Of a stretch of 64,000 bases of DNA, positions 1-8,460 are shown in pieces. The notes below the pieces were generated by a model that worked only from the letters and a program-made list of their open reading frames with translations, had not been told where the DNA came from and did no database searches. The DNA is from JBPRGH01 sp051418055 (GTDB lineage: Bacteria > Bacteroidota > Bacteroidia > Cytophagales > Cyclobacteriaceae): positions 150,023-214,022 of the forward strand of contig JBPRGH010000062.1 of NCBI GenBank assembly GCA_051418055.1. Reading direction: 5' to 3'. The position numbers and the translations under genes were made by a program. How positions within the stretch are numbered: position 1 is the first letter of the stretch; each line of letters begins with the position of its first letter.

Positions 1-465
1 ACCCTGCTTGTTCCCCTGGAGCTTGTTTTAACTGCTGCCCTGCCTCAGGTAGAAATGAGTATTAAAGGAGGAGGCTTTGGTTTTTATGCCTTTGATAATA
101 AGATCAACAATGGGAATATGGATGCGGCACTTGTGGGTTGGGATGAGCTGAATGCCTCTGTTGTTGATTCTAATTTTGATGGTAAAAGTGCTGTCGGGTT
201 CGGATATCATTTTGGAGGAGAGATCCTTTTAAATGTTTTTCAGGGATTCGGTTTATCACTTGAAGCTAATTATTTTGTTGGTGGGGCTGACTTTCCATTA
301 ACAGGAACAATGGATTACTACAACCAAACTACAAATACTTTAGTCGAAGATGAACCAGCAAGTTTTGATAATTCACAAATTGATATGACCGGACTGGAGA
401 TCTCAATAGGGATTATCATGCAAACCGGTGGCGGCCAGCAGCGCCAAAGAAAAAGGCGCAGGTGA
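1..465 (+). CDS. C-terminal part of an outer-membrane beta-barrel-like protein (5' end outside the window)
   Basis: The reading frame is open from the first base of the window, so the gene starts upstream; an in-frame ATG at 55 is probably internal. The visible part has alternating hydrophobic/polar stretches rich in Gly and aromatic residues (for example GFGYHFGG and LSLEANYFVGGADF), as in beta strands of outer-membrane barrels, and ends with a very basic tail (QRQRKRRR) after a strand-like segment. A basic tail is unusual for a barrel, which normally ends in an aromatic residue. No family can be named from the fragment. The nearest neighbour is convergent, 89 bases away. Confidence 0.6.
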   Translation, partial: TLLVPLELVLTAALPQVEMSIKGGGFGFYAFDNKINNGNMDAALVGWDELNASVVDSNFDGKSAVGFGYHFGGEILLNVFQGFGLSLEANYFVGGADFPLTGTMDYYNQTTNTLVEDEPASFDNSQIDMTGLEISIGIIMQTGGGQQRQRKRRR

Positions 466-554
466 TTATTTTTGATGCCACAAAAACTAAAGGGTACGAA
501 GAACAAAAAAGAAACTTCTTTATGTCTTTGTGAATTTGTGGCTCCATTTATTGA

Positions 555-1355
555 TTATAAATCACTTGCCTTAAGCTTCGCATAAGTAGTGTAAATAAAA
601 AGAAGAAGATAACCAATCACCACCAGTACCATTGTCATACTTACATAATCCTGTATCTCCCTAAAAGCATAGCGGGCAAAAGGCATTGGTATCAGGTTTT
701 CCATTGCGTGCATTGGCAGGTACTGTGAAATAAATTCTATATTATCAGGCAAATTAAACCCTATGATATATTCAATAGGAGTTATTAAAAGCAAAACAGC
801 AATTGCTAAACCTGTTCGCTGGATGATAGTGGTAATCAGTAAAGCCAGGGCCAGATAAGTAAAAAGATCGATAAAATAGGCGCCTATAAATTGCAAACCA
901 TAAATAATCTCTGAAAAGGCTGCTTCAGTAGAATGTACAAGTCCAAAAGCTGTTAGGGTGATAAATACTAAAATGGCAGCAGAAAGGCTCAAAATAAAGA
1001 ATACAGCAAGTTTAGAAGCTAAATAATCTTTTCTTGATAAACCGTCTATCACATTTTGCCTGATGGTACGGTATGTATATTCATTTGAAACAGAAATAAT
1101 CACCAGGATACCAAGAAATATCCTTATAAAACCATATATAAAGGTCATATTTTGCCATATGTCCGGAAAATGTAGCAATGGGATCTTTGTTGGGTCAAAA
1201 CCCTCAATATCTCCACCTTCTACTTTTATCCAGCTTAAAATTTCAGCGATAGAAAAAGGGAGGGCTATAATTAATAAAGCATAAATACCACAAATGATCC
1301 AGAATGTTTTGGAATACCGCAGCTTATAAAATTCTATTTTAAATAATTTCAGCAT
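555..1355 (-). CDS. ABC-2 type transporter permease
   Basis: A 266-residue integral membrane protein with about six hydrophobic segments, the first at roughly residues 18-36. After the second segment comes the stretch NEYTYRTIRQNVIDGLSR, which is typical of ABC-2 permeases of the NatB/bacitracin-exporter type. It should form the membrane channel for the ATPase encoded immediately upstream, the two genes being only 5 bases apart. Its start lies directly after the ATPase stop, and it is the last gene of the sigma-factor/DUF4252 operon, so the exporter may belong to that regulon. The substrate cannot be told from sequence. Confidence 0.85.
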   Translation of the reverse strand: MLKLFKIEFYKLRYSKTFWIICGIYALLIIALPFSIAEILSWIKVEGGDIEGFDPTKIPLLHFPDIWQNMTFIYGFIRIFLGILVIISVSNEYTYRTIRQNVIDGLSRKDYLASKLAVFFILSLSAAILVFITLTAFGLVHSTEAAFSEIIYGLQFIGAYFIDLFTYLALALLITTIIQRTGLAIAVLLLITPIEYIIGFNLPDNIEFISQYLPMHAMENLIPMPFARYAFREIQDYVSMTMVLVVIGYLLLFIYTTYAKLKASDL

Positions 1356-1360
1356 GAGAT

Positions 1361-2269
1361 TTATCTGGCTACTTCTTCATTGTTCTTTAAAATTTCCAAA
1401 AACTGCTTCTCCAGGCTTTTCTTCCTGGTTACCAGGTGAGAGGCTACAACTTTATTTTCAAAAAGAAATTGATTTAATGAAGCACTATCATATCCGCTTT
1501 TCATTTTTACAAGCAGCACCCCATTCTCCTGCGAAATTTTTTCTGCATGAGGAAAATCCTTCAGTACTTCAGGCAACCTTAAATCATGGCTCTGTACCTC
1601 TACATTTTCAATACCTTTCGTTACATCCTCAACAGGTCCGGTATGAAGACATTTTCCCTTACTTAACACAGCAAAATGGCTACAAACTTTCTGTACCTCA
1701 TCAAGAAGATGACTGGCTAATATGATGGTTTTATCCTCAGCTGCTATTTTTTGTATCAGCCCTCTGATTTCAGCAATACCCTGAGGGTCGAGCCCGTTGG
1801 TTGGTTCATCTAAGATCAATACCTCGGGATCGGCAAGTAGTGCTGAGGCTATCGCCAGGCGCTGCTTCATACCCAAAGAATAAGTTTTAAATTTATCATC
1901 CTGCCGTCCGGCAAGTTCAACAAGCTGTAGCTTTTCTTCAATCTTTTCCTTCGGAGCATCTTTTATCAGGCACACAAGCTCCAGGTTTTGTCGGCCGGTG
2001 AGGTAGGGATAAAAAACAGGCGTTTCCAGGATGGCACCTATTCTTTTTCGGTGTTCATTGGTAGGCTCTTCACCAAACCAGTGATATTCTCCTGCCGTTT
2101 TATTTATTACCCCTAAGACAATACCAAGAGTAGTGGTTTTACCACTCCCATTAGGCCCGAGAATGCCGAAAACCTGTCCTTTTTGTATATTTAAAGAAAG
2201 CCCATCAACAGCTTTTATCCTGCCGTAATGCTTCCTCAGGTCACGCGTAGAAAGAATAATATCGCTCAA
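1361..2269 (-). CDS. ABC transporter ATP-binding protein
   Basis: A 302-residue ABC ATPase of the CcmA/NatA type. The Walker A motif GPNGSGKT is at residues 38-45, a variant signature LGMKQRLAIA follows in the middle of the protein, then Walker B LILDEPTNGLDP and the H-loop in LASHLLDEV. About 85 residues follow the ATPase core and match the usual C-terminal extension of this subfamily. The gene is 3 bases after a DUF4252 gene and 5 bases before the permease, so it is translated within the same run. Role: powers export by the adjacent ABC-2 permease; substrate unknown. Confidence 0.92.
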   Translation of the reverse strand: MSDIILSTRDLRKHYGRIKAVDGLSLNIQKGQVFGILGPNGSGKTTTLGIVLGVINKTAGEYHWFGEEPTNEHRKRIGAILETPVFYPYLTGRQNLELVCLIKDAPKEKIEEKLQLVELAGRQDDKFKTYSLGMKQRLAIASALLADPEVLILDEPTNGLDPQGIAEIRGLIQKIAAEDKTIILASHLLDEVQKVCSHFAVLSKGKCLHTGPVEDVTKGIENVEVQSHDLRLPEVLKDFPHAEKISQENGVLLVKMKSGYDSASLNQFLFENKVVASHLVTRKKSLEKQFLEILKNNEEVAR

Positions 2270-2272
2270 AAA

Positions 2273-2743
2273 CTATGGATTTATCTGTTTGACTTTATCA
2301 TACAAAGATGCCAGCTTGTTCAATGGAACAGCACCTTTTATATCTAATATAGCTAAATTATCTGTCTCATTGATCAGCATCACCAGTCCATGAGTGATCT
2401 GATCTTTTTCCTTTATATAAACTTTAATATCTGCATCCTTATCTCTCATCGACATCAGCTCTTCAAACTCATCATCCTGGTACTGCTGCATTAACCCGCG
2501 GATAGCTTTTCTGTCAAATTTATGCTTCTCCTTATCTATACGCAAAAACTTCATTTTTTCAATATCCTCGATCAGGGCAGCAAATTCCTCATTATCATCC
2601 TGATTAAGCATCTTCAATGTATTTTTATAGAAAAACATATAAAAAGAATCCTCATACTTTTCATGAAGCTCCTGCGTAGTTCTGCTTTGTGCGTAAGCCG
2701 GACCGGTGATCGCTATTAGAAGTACGATAACTATGCTTTTCAT
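2273..2743 (-). CDS. DUF4252 protein 3 of the operon
   Basis: A 156-residue exported protein. Residues 1-19 form a signal peptide ending at AYA/Q. The mature part has the DUF4252 pattern: an early EKYEDSFYMFFYKNTLKML helix, a central LMSMRDKDADIKVYIKEKD segment and a C-terminal strand pattern with LAILDIKGAVPLNKLASLYDK. It is the smallest and most diverged of three paralogues lying head to tail. Known of the family: small periplasmic or surface proteins of Bacteroidota, often encoded beside an ECF sigma factor; biochemical role unknown. Confidence 0.8.
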   Translation of the reverse strand: MKSIVIVLLIAITGPAYAQSRTTQELHEKYEDSFYMFFYKNTLKMLNQDDNEEFAALIEDIEKMKFLRIDKEKHKFDRKAIRGLMQQYQDDEFEELMSMRDKDADIKVYIKEKDQITHGLVMLINETDNLAILDIKGAVPLNKLASLYDKVKQINP

Positions 2744-2746
2744 CTG

Positions 2747-3262
2747 TTATTGCTTTAGCTCATTATGGTGCGTAGCGAGATATTTCATGTCGTCAAGATT
2801 CAAGGCTCCTTTCAAAGAAAGGATTACAAATTCATCTTCTTCATCAATAAATATCACCATGTCCCTGACCTCATTCTCATGTCCCTGAGCATAGAAATTT
2901 AACAGGCTACTCTCTTCTCTTATGCTCATCAGCTCATCAAACTTATCTCTCTTTAAACCTTTTCGGACCAGCTGAAGGTCTTTTTCCGGCTTAAGGTATT
3001 TTGGCACAACAATAATATTAATACCTTTCAAATTTTTAGTTATCCGGCTAATTGCTTCTGCCTCTTCATCTGTCTGGTCCCACGATGCGATCCATGTGAT
3101 AAGCTTAAAGATCCCTCCATCCAGATTTATGCGATGTACATCATTGTGCTTCTTGTAATCATTGTAAAAATCCTTTACTGATTGATGTTGGGCCTGGACC
3201 TGAGGGGCCACCACTATCAGTAGCCCCAGGGTTAAAATTGTTAAAGCTAATTTTAATTTCAT
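2747..3262 (-). CDS. DUF4252 protein 2 of the operon
   Basis: A 171-residue exported protein with a signal peptide of about 24 residues (cleavage near QAQ/H). It shares with its two neighbours the segment DELMSIREESSLLNFYAQGHENE and the closing FVILSLKGALNLDDMKYLA. It lacks a lipobox. The gene is 2 bases after DUF4252 copy 1 and 3 bases before copy 3, so the three arose by tandem duplication and are co-translated. Function unknown; the link with a sigma factor/anti-sigma pair suggests a product or sensor of an envelope-stress-type response, which is inference. Confidence 0.8.
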   Translation of the reverse strand: MKLKLALTILTLGLLIVVAPQVQAQHQSVKDFYNDYKKHNDVHRINLDGGIFKLITWIASWDQTDEEAEAISRITKNLKGINIIVVPKYLKPEKDLQLVRKGLKRDKFDELMSIREESSLLNFYAQGHENEVRDMVIFIDEEDEFVILSLKGALNLDDMKYLATHHNELKQ

Positions 3263-3264
3263 GA

Positions 3265-3795
3265 TTAGTTGCTCTTATTGTTTTTATCCAGCTTATCAAG
3301 ATGATCAAGGCCATCGATATCCATTTTACGTGAGATCTTTGCTACCTGGCTCAGGTCTATCTCTCCAAAAAGGGATAGTATCAGAAAGTCTTCAGTACCA
3401 CCCATTAGCATTAGCAGTTCACTTATTTTACCATCCTTTTCCTTTATAAGGAATCTCATATTCTGATCCTGATCACGGATAGTCATCAGATCTTCATACT
3501 CTGCCTTTGGTAGCAGCGTATAAGCCTCTTTATAAAGCCTCATCCCCTCATTGGTATCTTCCTTGGCAAGTATTCTCAACCCTTTCAATTTGCTGATGGC
3601 ATCCAAAATTTCTTTATCTTCCTGATTCTCTACTTCCAGATCAGTGAAGAGATTAAACATCCTGCTGGTAATATTCACCACAGTAAAGCTCATATCATCT
3701 TCATACTTGTTGAAGAACTTGCTTATCGCATCATCCTGCGCCTGAGCACCCAGTGCAAAAACGCATAAAAATAAAACTGTAAATATCTTTTTCAT
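3265..3795 (-). CDS. DUF4252 protein 1 of the operon
   Basis: A 176-residue exported protein. Signal peptide at residues 1-19 (ALGAQAQ/D). The DUF4252 core is clear: FFNKYEDDMSFTVVNITSRMFNLF near the N-terminus, DLMTIRDQDQNMRFLIKEKDG in the middle and DFLILSLFGEIDLSQVAKI near the end, followed by a charged Lys/Asp/Asn-rich tail. It is the closest of the three to the family pattern and lies nearest the regulators, 76 bases downstream of the anti-sigma-like gene; those 76 bases contain a short repeat of the word CTCACATCT. Confidence 0.82.
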   Translation of the reverse strand: MKKIFTVLFLCVFALGAQAQDDAISKFFNKYEDDMSFTVVNITSRMFNLFTDLEVENQEDKEILDAISKLKGLRILAKEDTNEGMRLYKEAYTLLPKAEYEDLMTIRDQDQNMRFLIKEKDGKISELLMLMGGTEDFLILSLFGEIDLSQVAKISRKMDIDGLDHLDKLDKNNKSN

Positions 3796-3841
3796 TTTTT
3801 TCTTGTTTAAAGCTGAGAAATTAAAGTTTGTAATTTTCTAA

Positions 3842-3869
3842 AATCTCACATCTCATATCTCACATCTAA
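3842..3869. repeat. Short intergenic word repeat (ATCTCACATCT)
   Basis: The word ATCTCACATCT or a near copy occurs three times in a row between the anti-sigma-like gene and the first DUF4252 gene. It belongs to a class of 7-9 base repeats seen in several gene junctions of this window (for example at 41753 and 46155). Confidence 0.6.
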
Positions 3870-3871
3870 TT

Positions 3872-4384
3872 TTAAAGCTCTCTATCTAAATCCTGTACTT
3901 TATCGGTAGCATCATCAAAGGCACCGATTTTGGCAGCATGTTTATGCCCTTTATTAAACTGTCTGCTTACCAGCATCAATGCTTTCTTTGTTTCCTCAAA
4001 AGCTTTTTGCGGATCTTCAAATGTGTCGCTTAGAACCGGATCCATTTGCTCTTTACGCGACTCATAATCCTCCCGGATAAAGAAGACTGCCACTGCTACT
4101 ATTAAAATGGCTGCTGCTACTTTTGCAAAATTTTCTATATATAATCGAAATTGCTTATTATTCTTCTGCTGCGGCTCATTGCGCAGTATTTCCAATATTT
4201 CCTCATCTTCAAGTCCTACCCAATCCTCCTGTAGCCCGAGGTACTGAAAAAATGCACCCTCCTGCCTCAGGTCCTCAGGAACATCCGGCCTGGCAAAATA
4301 TTGCTTCAGCGCCTTCTCCTCCTCCAGGTTAGTTTCACCCTCCCAGTATTTCTCCAGCAATTCTTTTATTTGCTCACGTTCCAT
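3872..4384 (-). CDS. Anti-sigma-factor-like single-pass membrane protein
   Basis: A 170-residue protein with a soluble acidic N-terminal half (IKELLEKYWEGETNLEEEKALKQYF), one transmembrane helix at about residues 88-106 (VAAAILIVAVAVFFI) and a C-terminal outer part. The start WxGExxLEEE pattern resembles the cytoplasmic zinc-free anti-sigma region that many Bacteroidota encode behind ECF sigma factors. Its first 11 bases overlap the 3' end of the sigma factor gene, so the two are translationally coupled. I infer that it binds and holds the sigma factor at the membrane. No zinc-binding HxxxCxxC motif is present. Confidence 0.7.
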   Translation of the reverse strand: MEREQIKELLEKYWEGETNLEEEKALKQYFARPDVPEDLRQEGAFFQYLGLQEDWVGLEDEEILEILRNEPQQKNNKQFRLYIENFAKVAAAILIVAVAVFFIREDYESRKEQMDPVLSDTFEDPQKAFEETKKALMLVSRQFNKGHKHAAKIGAFDDATDKVQDLDREL

Positions 4385-4889
4385 AAGCGTTTATTTTAAT
4401 TAAATTCTCTTTTACTGATTTACGTGCTCTGAATATATTCACCTTTACCTGATTTATATCTATCTCCAGCATCTCACTTATCTCCTTATAGCTATAGCCT
4501 TCCACATCACGAAGCTGTATAACCTCGCGTTGCTTTTGAGGAAGATTGGAAATTAACCTGTTGATCTTCCAGTAAGTATCTTTCCAGGCCATATCAGCAT
4601 AAGGCGTATTCTCCCCTCCTGCCGACACATCAGCCACTTCATAAAGCGAAGCAGTAAATCTCCTTTTCTTTGATTTTATCTTATCAATCGACAGGTTCCT
4701 TGTCACTTTCATGCACCAGGCCTCAATATTATTAAGCTCATCAAGCTCCTCAATATGATGCCAGGCCCGGATCATCACCTCCTGTACGATATCCTTCGCC
4801 TCCTCCGGGTCACTGACCATTCGAAGCGAAAACCGGTACAGCTTATCTTTCACCGGCAAGACCTTATGTTTAAAGGTGTTTAGATTCAT
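4374..4889 (-). CDS. ECF RNA polymerase sigma factor (sigma-70 family)
   Basis: A 171-residue sigma factor with only regions 2 and 4. Region 2 covers about residues 15-85 (RFSLRMVSDPEEAKDIVQEVMIR, then AWCMKVTRNLSIDKIK), and region 4 about residues 118-165 (LPQKQREVIQLRDVEGYSYKEI followed by an HTH with INQVKVNIFRARKS). It heads the minus-strand operon with the anti-sigma-like protein, three DUF4252 proteins and an ABC exporter. Such factors are normally released by a signal through the membrane partner and transcribe their own operon. No heme, iron or FecR-type receptor gene is nearby, so it is not a FecI-type iron regulator. Confidence 0.9.
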   Translation of the reverse strand: MNLNTFKHKVLPVKDKLYRFSLRMVSDPEEAKDIVQEVMIRAWHHIEELDELNNIEAWCMKVTRNLSIDKIKSKKRRFTASLYEVADVSAGGENTPYADMAWKDTYWKINRLISNLPQKQREVIQLRDVEGYSYKEISEMLEIDINQVKVNIFRARKSVKENLIKINAYGT

Positions 4890-4956
4890 AATTCAACCTA
4901 CAAGACGACAAGGTATCGCTAATGTTACAGATGGGGTAAAAAATTTAAATAATTTT

Positions 4957-4983
4957 TTAGTCTTGAGTCTTTAGTACATAGTC
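4957..4983. repeat. Intergenic word repeat (AGTCTTGAGTCTTTAGT)
   Basis: The string TAGTCTTGAGTCTTTAGTAC reappears in a longer form at 41753-41799 and in reverse complement at about 22875-22895. It is a dispersed intergenic repeat of unknown role; here it lies upstream of the sigma factor gene. Confidence 0.6.
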
Positions 4984-5027
4984 CTTTTTACCAATACCCT
5001 CATGATAGTGATTGACAGCTTCCCATT

Positions 5028-5051
5028 CTTGTTGGTGAGAACACCAACAAG
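5028..5051. repeat. REP-like palindrome, copy A
   Basis: Perfect 10-bp stem CTTGTTGGTG / CACCAACAAG with a 4-base loop (AGAA). It is one of five copies between 5.0 and 14.8 kb, all in the same orientation and all followed by GAAG/GATGG and AGAG. No T-run follows, so it is not a normal terminator. It lies in the 321-base gap between the divergent sigma factor and PadR genes, which otherwise holds only the promoter elements. Confidence 0.8.
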
Positions 5052-5147
5052 AAGAAGAGAACTGATGTATCCTATACTACCGCTCGCCCTATGAGAGCGA
5101 TGAAAGTTTCTCAGAAGCAGGAGGTTTGGTTAAATATAAAATAATAT

Positions 5148-5198
5148 CAATACTACATTTAGGATATTGTAATAAAGTTAGTATATTGCAATACTACA
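5148..5198 (+). promoter_or_regulatory. Probable PadR operator upstream of the first padR-permease pair
   Basis: The 10-mer CAATACTACA occurs at 5148-5157 and again at 5189-5198, 41 bases (about four helical turns) apart. The second copy is the right half of a dyad, AGTAT-N6-ATACT at 5180-5195. The site ends 12 bases before the ATG of the PadR-type gene, the usual place for PadR autoregulation. The role is inferred from position and symmetry. Confidence 0.5.
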
Positions 5199-5210
5199 AA
5201 TAGGAATTAT

Positions 5211-5549
5211 ATGAAAAATCATCCTTTAGGTGAATTTGAAGAAATAGTATTATTAACAGTAGGAGTCCTTTACGGGAATGCCTATGGTGTCGCTATAAAA
5301 GATGCAATTGAAGAAAATGCCAACAGGAAAGTAAGCGTAGGTGCATTGCAATCAGCCCTTAAAAGAATGGAGAAGAAAGGATATCTCGAATCCCGTAATG
5401 GAGAAGTGACGGAAAACCGGGGAGGCAAGCCAAAGCGTTACTATACTATTACAGCCTGTGGGAAACGTGCACTTGAAGAAAGTAAGAACATACGTTTAAG
5501 CCTTTGGAATTCTATTCCCGATATTGCTTTACGATTTGAAATCTCATGA
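5211..5549 (+). CDS. PadR family transcriptional regulator
   Basis: A 112-residue winged-helix repressor. The N-terminal LGEFEEIVLLTVGVL opening, the VSVGALQSALKRMEKKGYLE recognition helix and the wing with GGKPKRYYTITACGKRALEE are diagnostic of the PadR family. It lacks a long C-terminal dimerisation region, as in the short PadR subfamily that accompanies permeases with a prefix domain. Its stop overlaps the permease start by ATGA (5546-5549), so the two are coupled; a dyad just upstream suggests autoregulation. Confidence 0.92.
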   Translation: MKNHPLGEFEEIVLLTVGVLYGNAYGVAIKDAIEENANRKVSVGALQSALKRMEKKGYLESRNGEVTENRGGKPKRYYTITACGKRALEESKNIRLSLWNSIPDIALRFEIS

Positions 5550-8173
5550 TCAAAAAATTTGCTGATTGGCTATTACAGGGTTTCTGTCACCCGGATTTCT
5601 TTGATGAGATCCATGGTGACCTTGAAGAACTATACCATCGCAATAAAGAGAGAAGGACCTATAAATCGCAGTTAACCTACCTGTTTCAGGTTATAATGCT
5701 TTTCAGGCCTTCACTTATAAGACCTCTTTCCAAAATAGATTTAATCCAGCAAAGTATGTTTAGAAATTATTTAAAAATAAGTAGCCGTAATCTTTTAAGA
5801 TACAAGCTATTTACAGCCATTAATATTCTTGGTCTTGTCATTGGTCTTTCATCCTTCCTTTTGATCAATGAGTATGTCAACTATGAAAAAAGCTATGACC
5901 AATTTTATAAGGGTTCAGAAAATATATATCGCCTTTCCACTGTGCAGTATATAAATGGTGAGATAGGTGTGAAAGATGCCATGACCTTCCATCCAGCTGC
6001 AAGATCTGTTAAGGAGGAGATCGCCGGAGTTAGTGACTTCACTGTGACCTTTAAATTTAATCAGATCTATATCCGTAAAGGTGAATCAGTCATTGAAGAG
6101 GATAAAGTTATCTCCGCAGATTCAAGCTTTTTTGAGGTATTTGACCATAGGATTATTAGCGGGTCCAAAGCTCAAATGCTATCAGGCCCTGACCAGTTGG
6201 TGCTTACCAGGAGTAAAGCAAAATTTTATTTCGGGGATAAAGACCCGGTTGGAGAGACGCTGGAATTGCTTGGCAGTTTCAACAGAACCTTTAAAGTAAC
6301 AGGTGTAATTGAAGATATACCTGAAAATACACATTACAAGTATAATATCATCATGTCTGATGAAAGCATTAAAGACCGTGGCGATTATGATAAATGGAAT
6401 GCCTTTAATTATTACTCCTACCTAAAGGTTGAAGATGATCTGTCGGTGGAGGCTATAAATGACCAGCTTATTGATCTATCGGTAAAGTATCTTGGTGAAA
6501 ATACCAACAACCGGTTTTATGTCTTTCCCGCCGAAGACCTTCACCTCCATTCTGATTTTACTTTTGAAGCTGAAATACCGGGAAGTGCCAAGGCAGTTAA
6601 ATTCCTGATGATTATCTCTCTGTTTATTCTCCTTATAGCCTGGATCAATTATATCAATTTATCAACCGCCAGAGCTGTAAACAGGGCGAAAGAAGTTGGC
6701 ATCAGAAAAGTAATCGGCGCTTATAAGGGGCAGTTGATCACGCAGTTCCTAATGGAAGCACTGCTTGTAAATTTATTAGCTTCCATGGTCGCATTGTTAA
6801 CGTGTGAAATGCTCGCTCCATTTTTTAATCAGCTGGTAGGGAAGGAAGTATTAACTAATGTATGGAACCATCCTTCATTCTTAACAAACCTGCTTATATT
6901 CTTTATAATCGGAACTATTGTGTCAGGGTTTTACCCGGCCATGGTTTTATCAGGCTTTAAACCGGTCCTGGTATTAAAAGGCAAGTTTAAAAGTTCCAAA
7001 GGTGGATCTCGTTTAAGAAAAGGACTTGTGATCATACAATTTGCCGCCTCAATAATTTTAATCGCCGCCACTTTTACCGTATACCGGCAGCTAAACTTTA
7101 TACAGGGAAGGGATTTAGGTATTTCTACTGATTATGTGGTGGGATTTGAGCTTCCGCAGGTTTCACGTGACCAGCGGGAAAGCCATAATTCTAAAGTTCA
7201 AACTTTTAAAAATGTTTTAAGTAATCATAATGCAATAGAAACGGTAGGAGGTACATCAAGTTTACCCGGGGGAGGCAATGCTGATATATCTTCATCATCG
7301 GGAAAGGTGAGGATTGTAGGGAAAACAGATAAGGTTCCCGGCACTACCTATCTCCAGTACATCGATGATCAGTATCTGAATGCTGTAGATATGCAGCTGC
7401 TTGCCGGAAGAAATTTCGACAGAAAAAGGACAGAGGATTCGCTGGTAATAATGGTTAATGAGGCATTCTTCACCAAATTCAATATTACAGATAAAAGAAG
7501 CATGCTGAACGAGAGGATACAATTCGGCGATAATGATAAGAACAGGAAATTCGAAATTATCGGTATTGTAAAGGATTTTAACCGCACGTCATTACGATCT
7601 ACAGTTGAGCCTACTGTCTTCGTGCCACAATACAGCTCCGGAAATATCGCCATGGAGCTGAATCCTGACTCCTACCGGGAAGGGTTGATATTCCTGGAAA
7701 AGACATGGAAAGAATTTTTCCCTGACACTCCCCTATCCTACTCTTTCCTTGATGATCGTTTTGCCTCACTATATGAGCAGGATCAGAGGTTTGGTAAGGT
7801 GTTTGGCACCTTTGCAGTACTGGCTATCTTCATTGCCACTCTAGGTTTATTCGGACTTTCATCTTTTATGGCTGTTCAGCGCACTGTTGAGGTAGGCGTA
7901 AGGAAAGTTTTAGGAGCTTCTGTAATAAATATAATTACTATATTTTTTAAAGAGTTTCTTATTCTACTGTTGGTAGCGGGAATAGTGAGTATTCCCCTAA
8001 TTTATTTCGCCATGTCTGAATGGTTATCCAACTATGCCTACAGGATCGAATTCCCATGGCTTTTCAGCTTTGCTGCGCTGGCTATTGTTGTAGTTTTTGC
8101 CCTTTCAACAGTTGGTTACCAGATCTATAAGGTGGCAATATTAGATCCGGTAAAGACACTGAAAGATGAATAG
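5546..8173 (+). CDS. FtsX/MacB-type ABC transporter permease with N-terminal prefix domain
   Basis: An 875-residue protein. Residues 1-70 form the permease prefix domain (FADWLLQGFCHPDFFDEIHGDLEELY), followed by two tandem MacB modules. Each has one helix, a periplasmic MacB_PCD domain and an FtsX domain with three helices; the first FtsX part starts around residue 350 with the motif NLSTARAVNRAKEVGIRKVIGA, the second near residue 770 with RTVEVGVRKVLGAS. The usual tail DPVKTLKDE closes the protein. No ATPase gene is adjacent, so it must borrow a LolD/MacB-type ATPase or act otherwise. Substrate unknown; the coupled PadR suggests induction by a small molecule. Confidence 0.9.
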   Translation: MIKKFADWLLQGFCHPDFFDEIHGDLEELYHRNKERRTYKSQLTYLFQVIMLFRPSLIRPLSKIDLIQQSMFRNYLKISSRNLLRYKLFTAINILGLVIGLSSFLLINEYVNYEKSYDQFYKGSENIYRLSTVQYINGEIGVKDAMTFHPAARSVKEEIAGVSDFTVTFKFNQIYIRKGESVIEEDKVISADSSFFEVFDHRIISGSKAQMLSGPDQLVLTRSKAKFYFGDKDPVGETLELLGSFNRTFKVTGVIEDIPENTHYKYNIIMSDESIKDRGDYDKWNAFNYYSYLKVEDDLSVEAINDQLIDLSVKYLGENTNNRFYVFPAEDLHLHSDFTFEAEIPGSAKAVKFLMIISLFILLIAWINYINLSTARAVNRAKEVGIRKVIGAYKGQLITQFLMEALLVNLLASMVALLTCEMLAPFFNQLVGKEVLTNVWNHPSFLTNLLIFFIIGTIVSGFYPAMVLSGFKPVLVLKGKFKSSKGGSRLRKGLVIIQFAASIILIAATFTVYRQLNFIQGRDLGISTDYVVGFELPQVSRDQRESHNSKVQTFKNVLSNHNAIETVGGTSSLPGGGNADISSSSGKVRIVGKTDKVPGTTYLQYIDDQYLNAVDMQLLAGRNFDRKRTEDSLVIMVNEAFFTKFNITDKRSMLNERIQFGDNDKNRKFEIIGIVKDFNRTSLRSTVEPTVFVPQYSSGNIAMELNPDSYREGLIFLEKTWKEFFPDTPLSYSFLDDRFASLYEQDQRFGKVFGTFAVLAIFIATLGLFGLSSFMAVQRTVEVGVRKVLGASVINIITIFFKEFLILLLVAGIVSIPLIYFAMSEWLSNYAYRIEFPWLFSFAALAIVVVFALSTVGYQIYKVAILDPVKTLKDE

Positions 8174-8318
8174 GATTTTAGAATTTATATTTTCTGCTCA
8201 TGTTAATTTGGTTTAGGTTGCTGGTTTTTTGATAAGAGCTAAATGCTCTTTGACTATCTGTAAATTATTGAATTTCTATTTGTAAACTGGATATCATATC
8301 TGCTGATACGAGCTACAA

Positions 8319-8403
8319 GCTCGCACCAGCAAAAGGGAGCCGCGATTAAATCATCTTCAATTCCTAGTTGGTGAAAACACCAACAAGATGGTAAGAGAGA
8401 GCC
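8319..8403. repeat. REP-like element with palindrome copy B
   Basis: The palindrome at 8364-8387 has arms CTAGTTGGTG and CACCAACAAG (one mismatch) around AAAA. The preceding string GAGCCGCGATTAAATCATCTTC also precedes the palindrome in copy E at about 14765-14786, so the mobile unit is longer than the hairpin. A second small hairpin, CGAGCTACAAGCTCG, lies at about 8309-8323. The 287-base gap holds nothing else that I can see. Confidence 0.7.
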
Positions 8404-8460
8404 ACATAATTTTTAAATCCATCTGCATTTAATATGGAATTACCCATAGATAGACAAATT

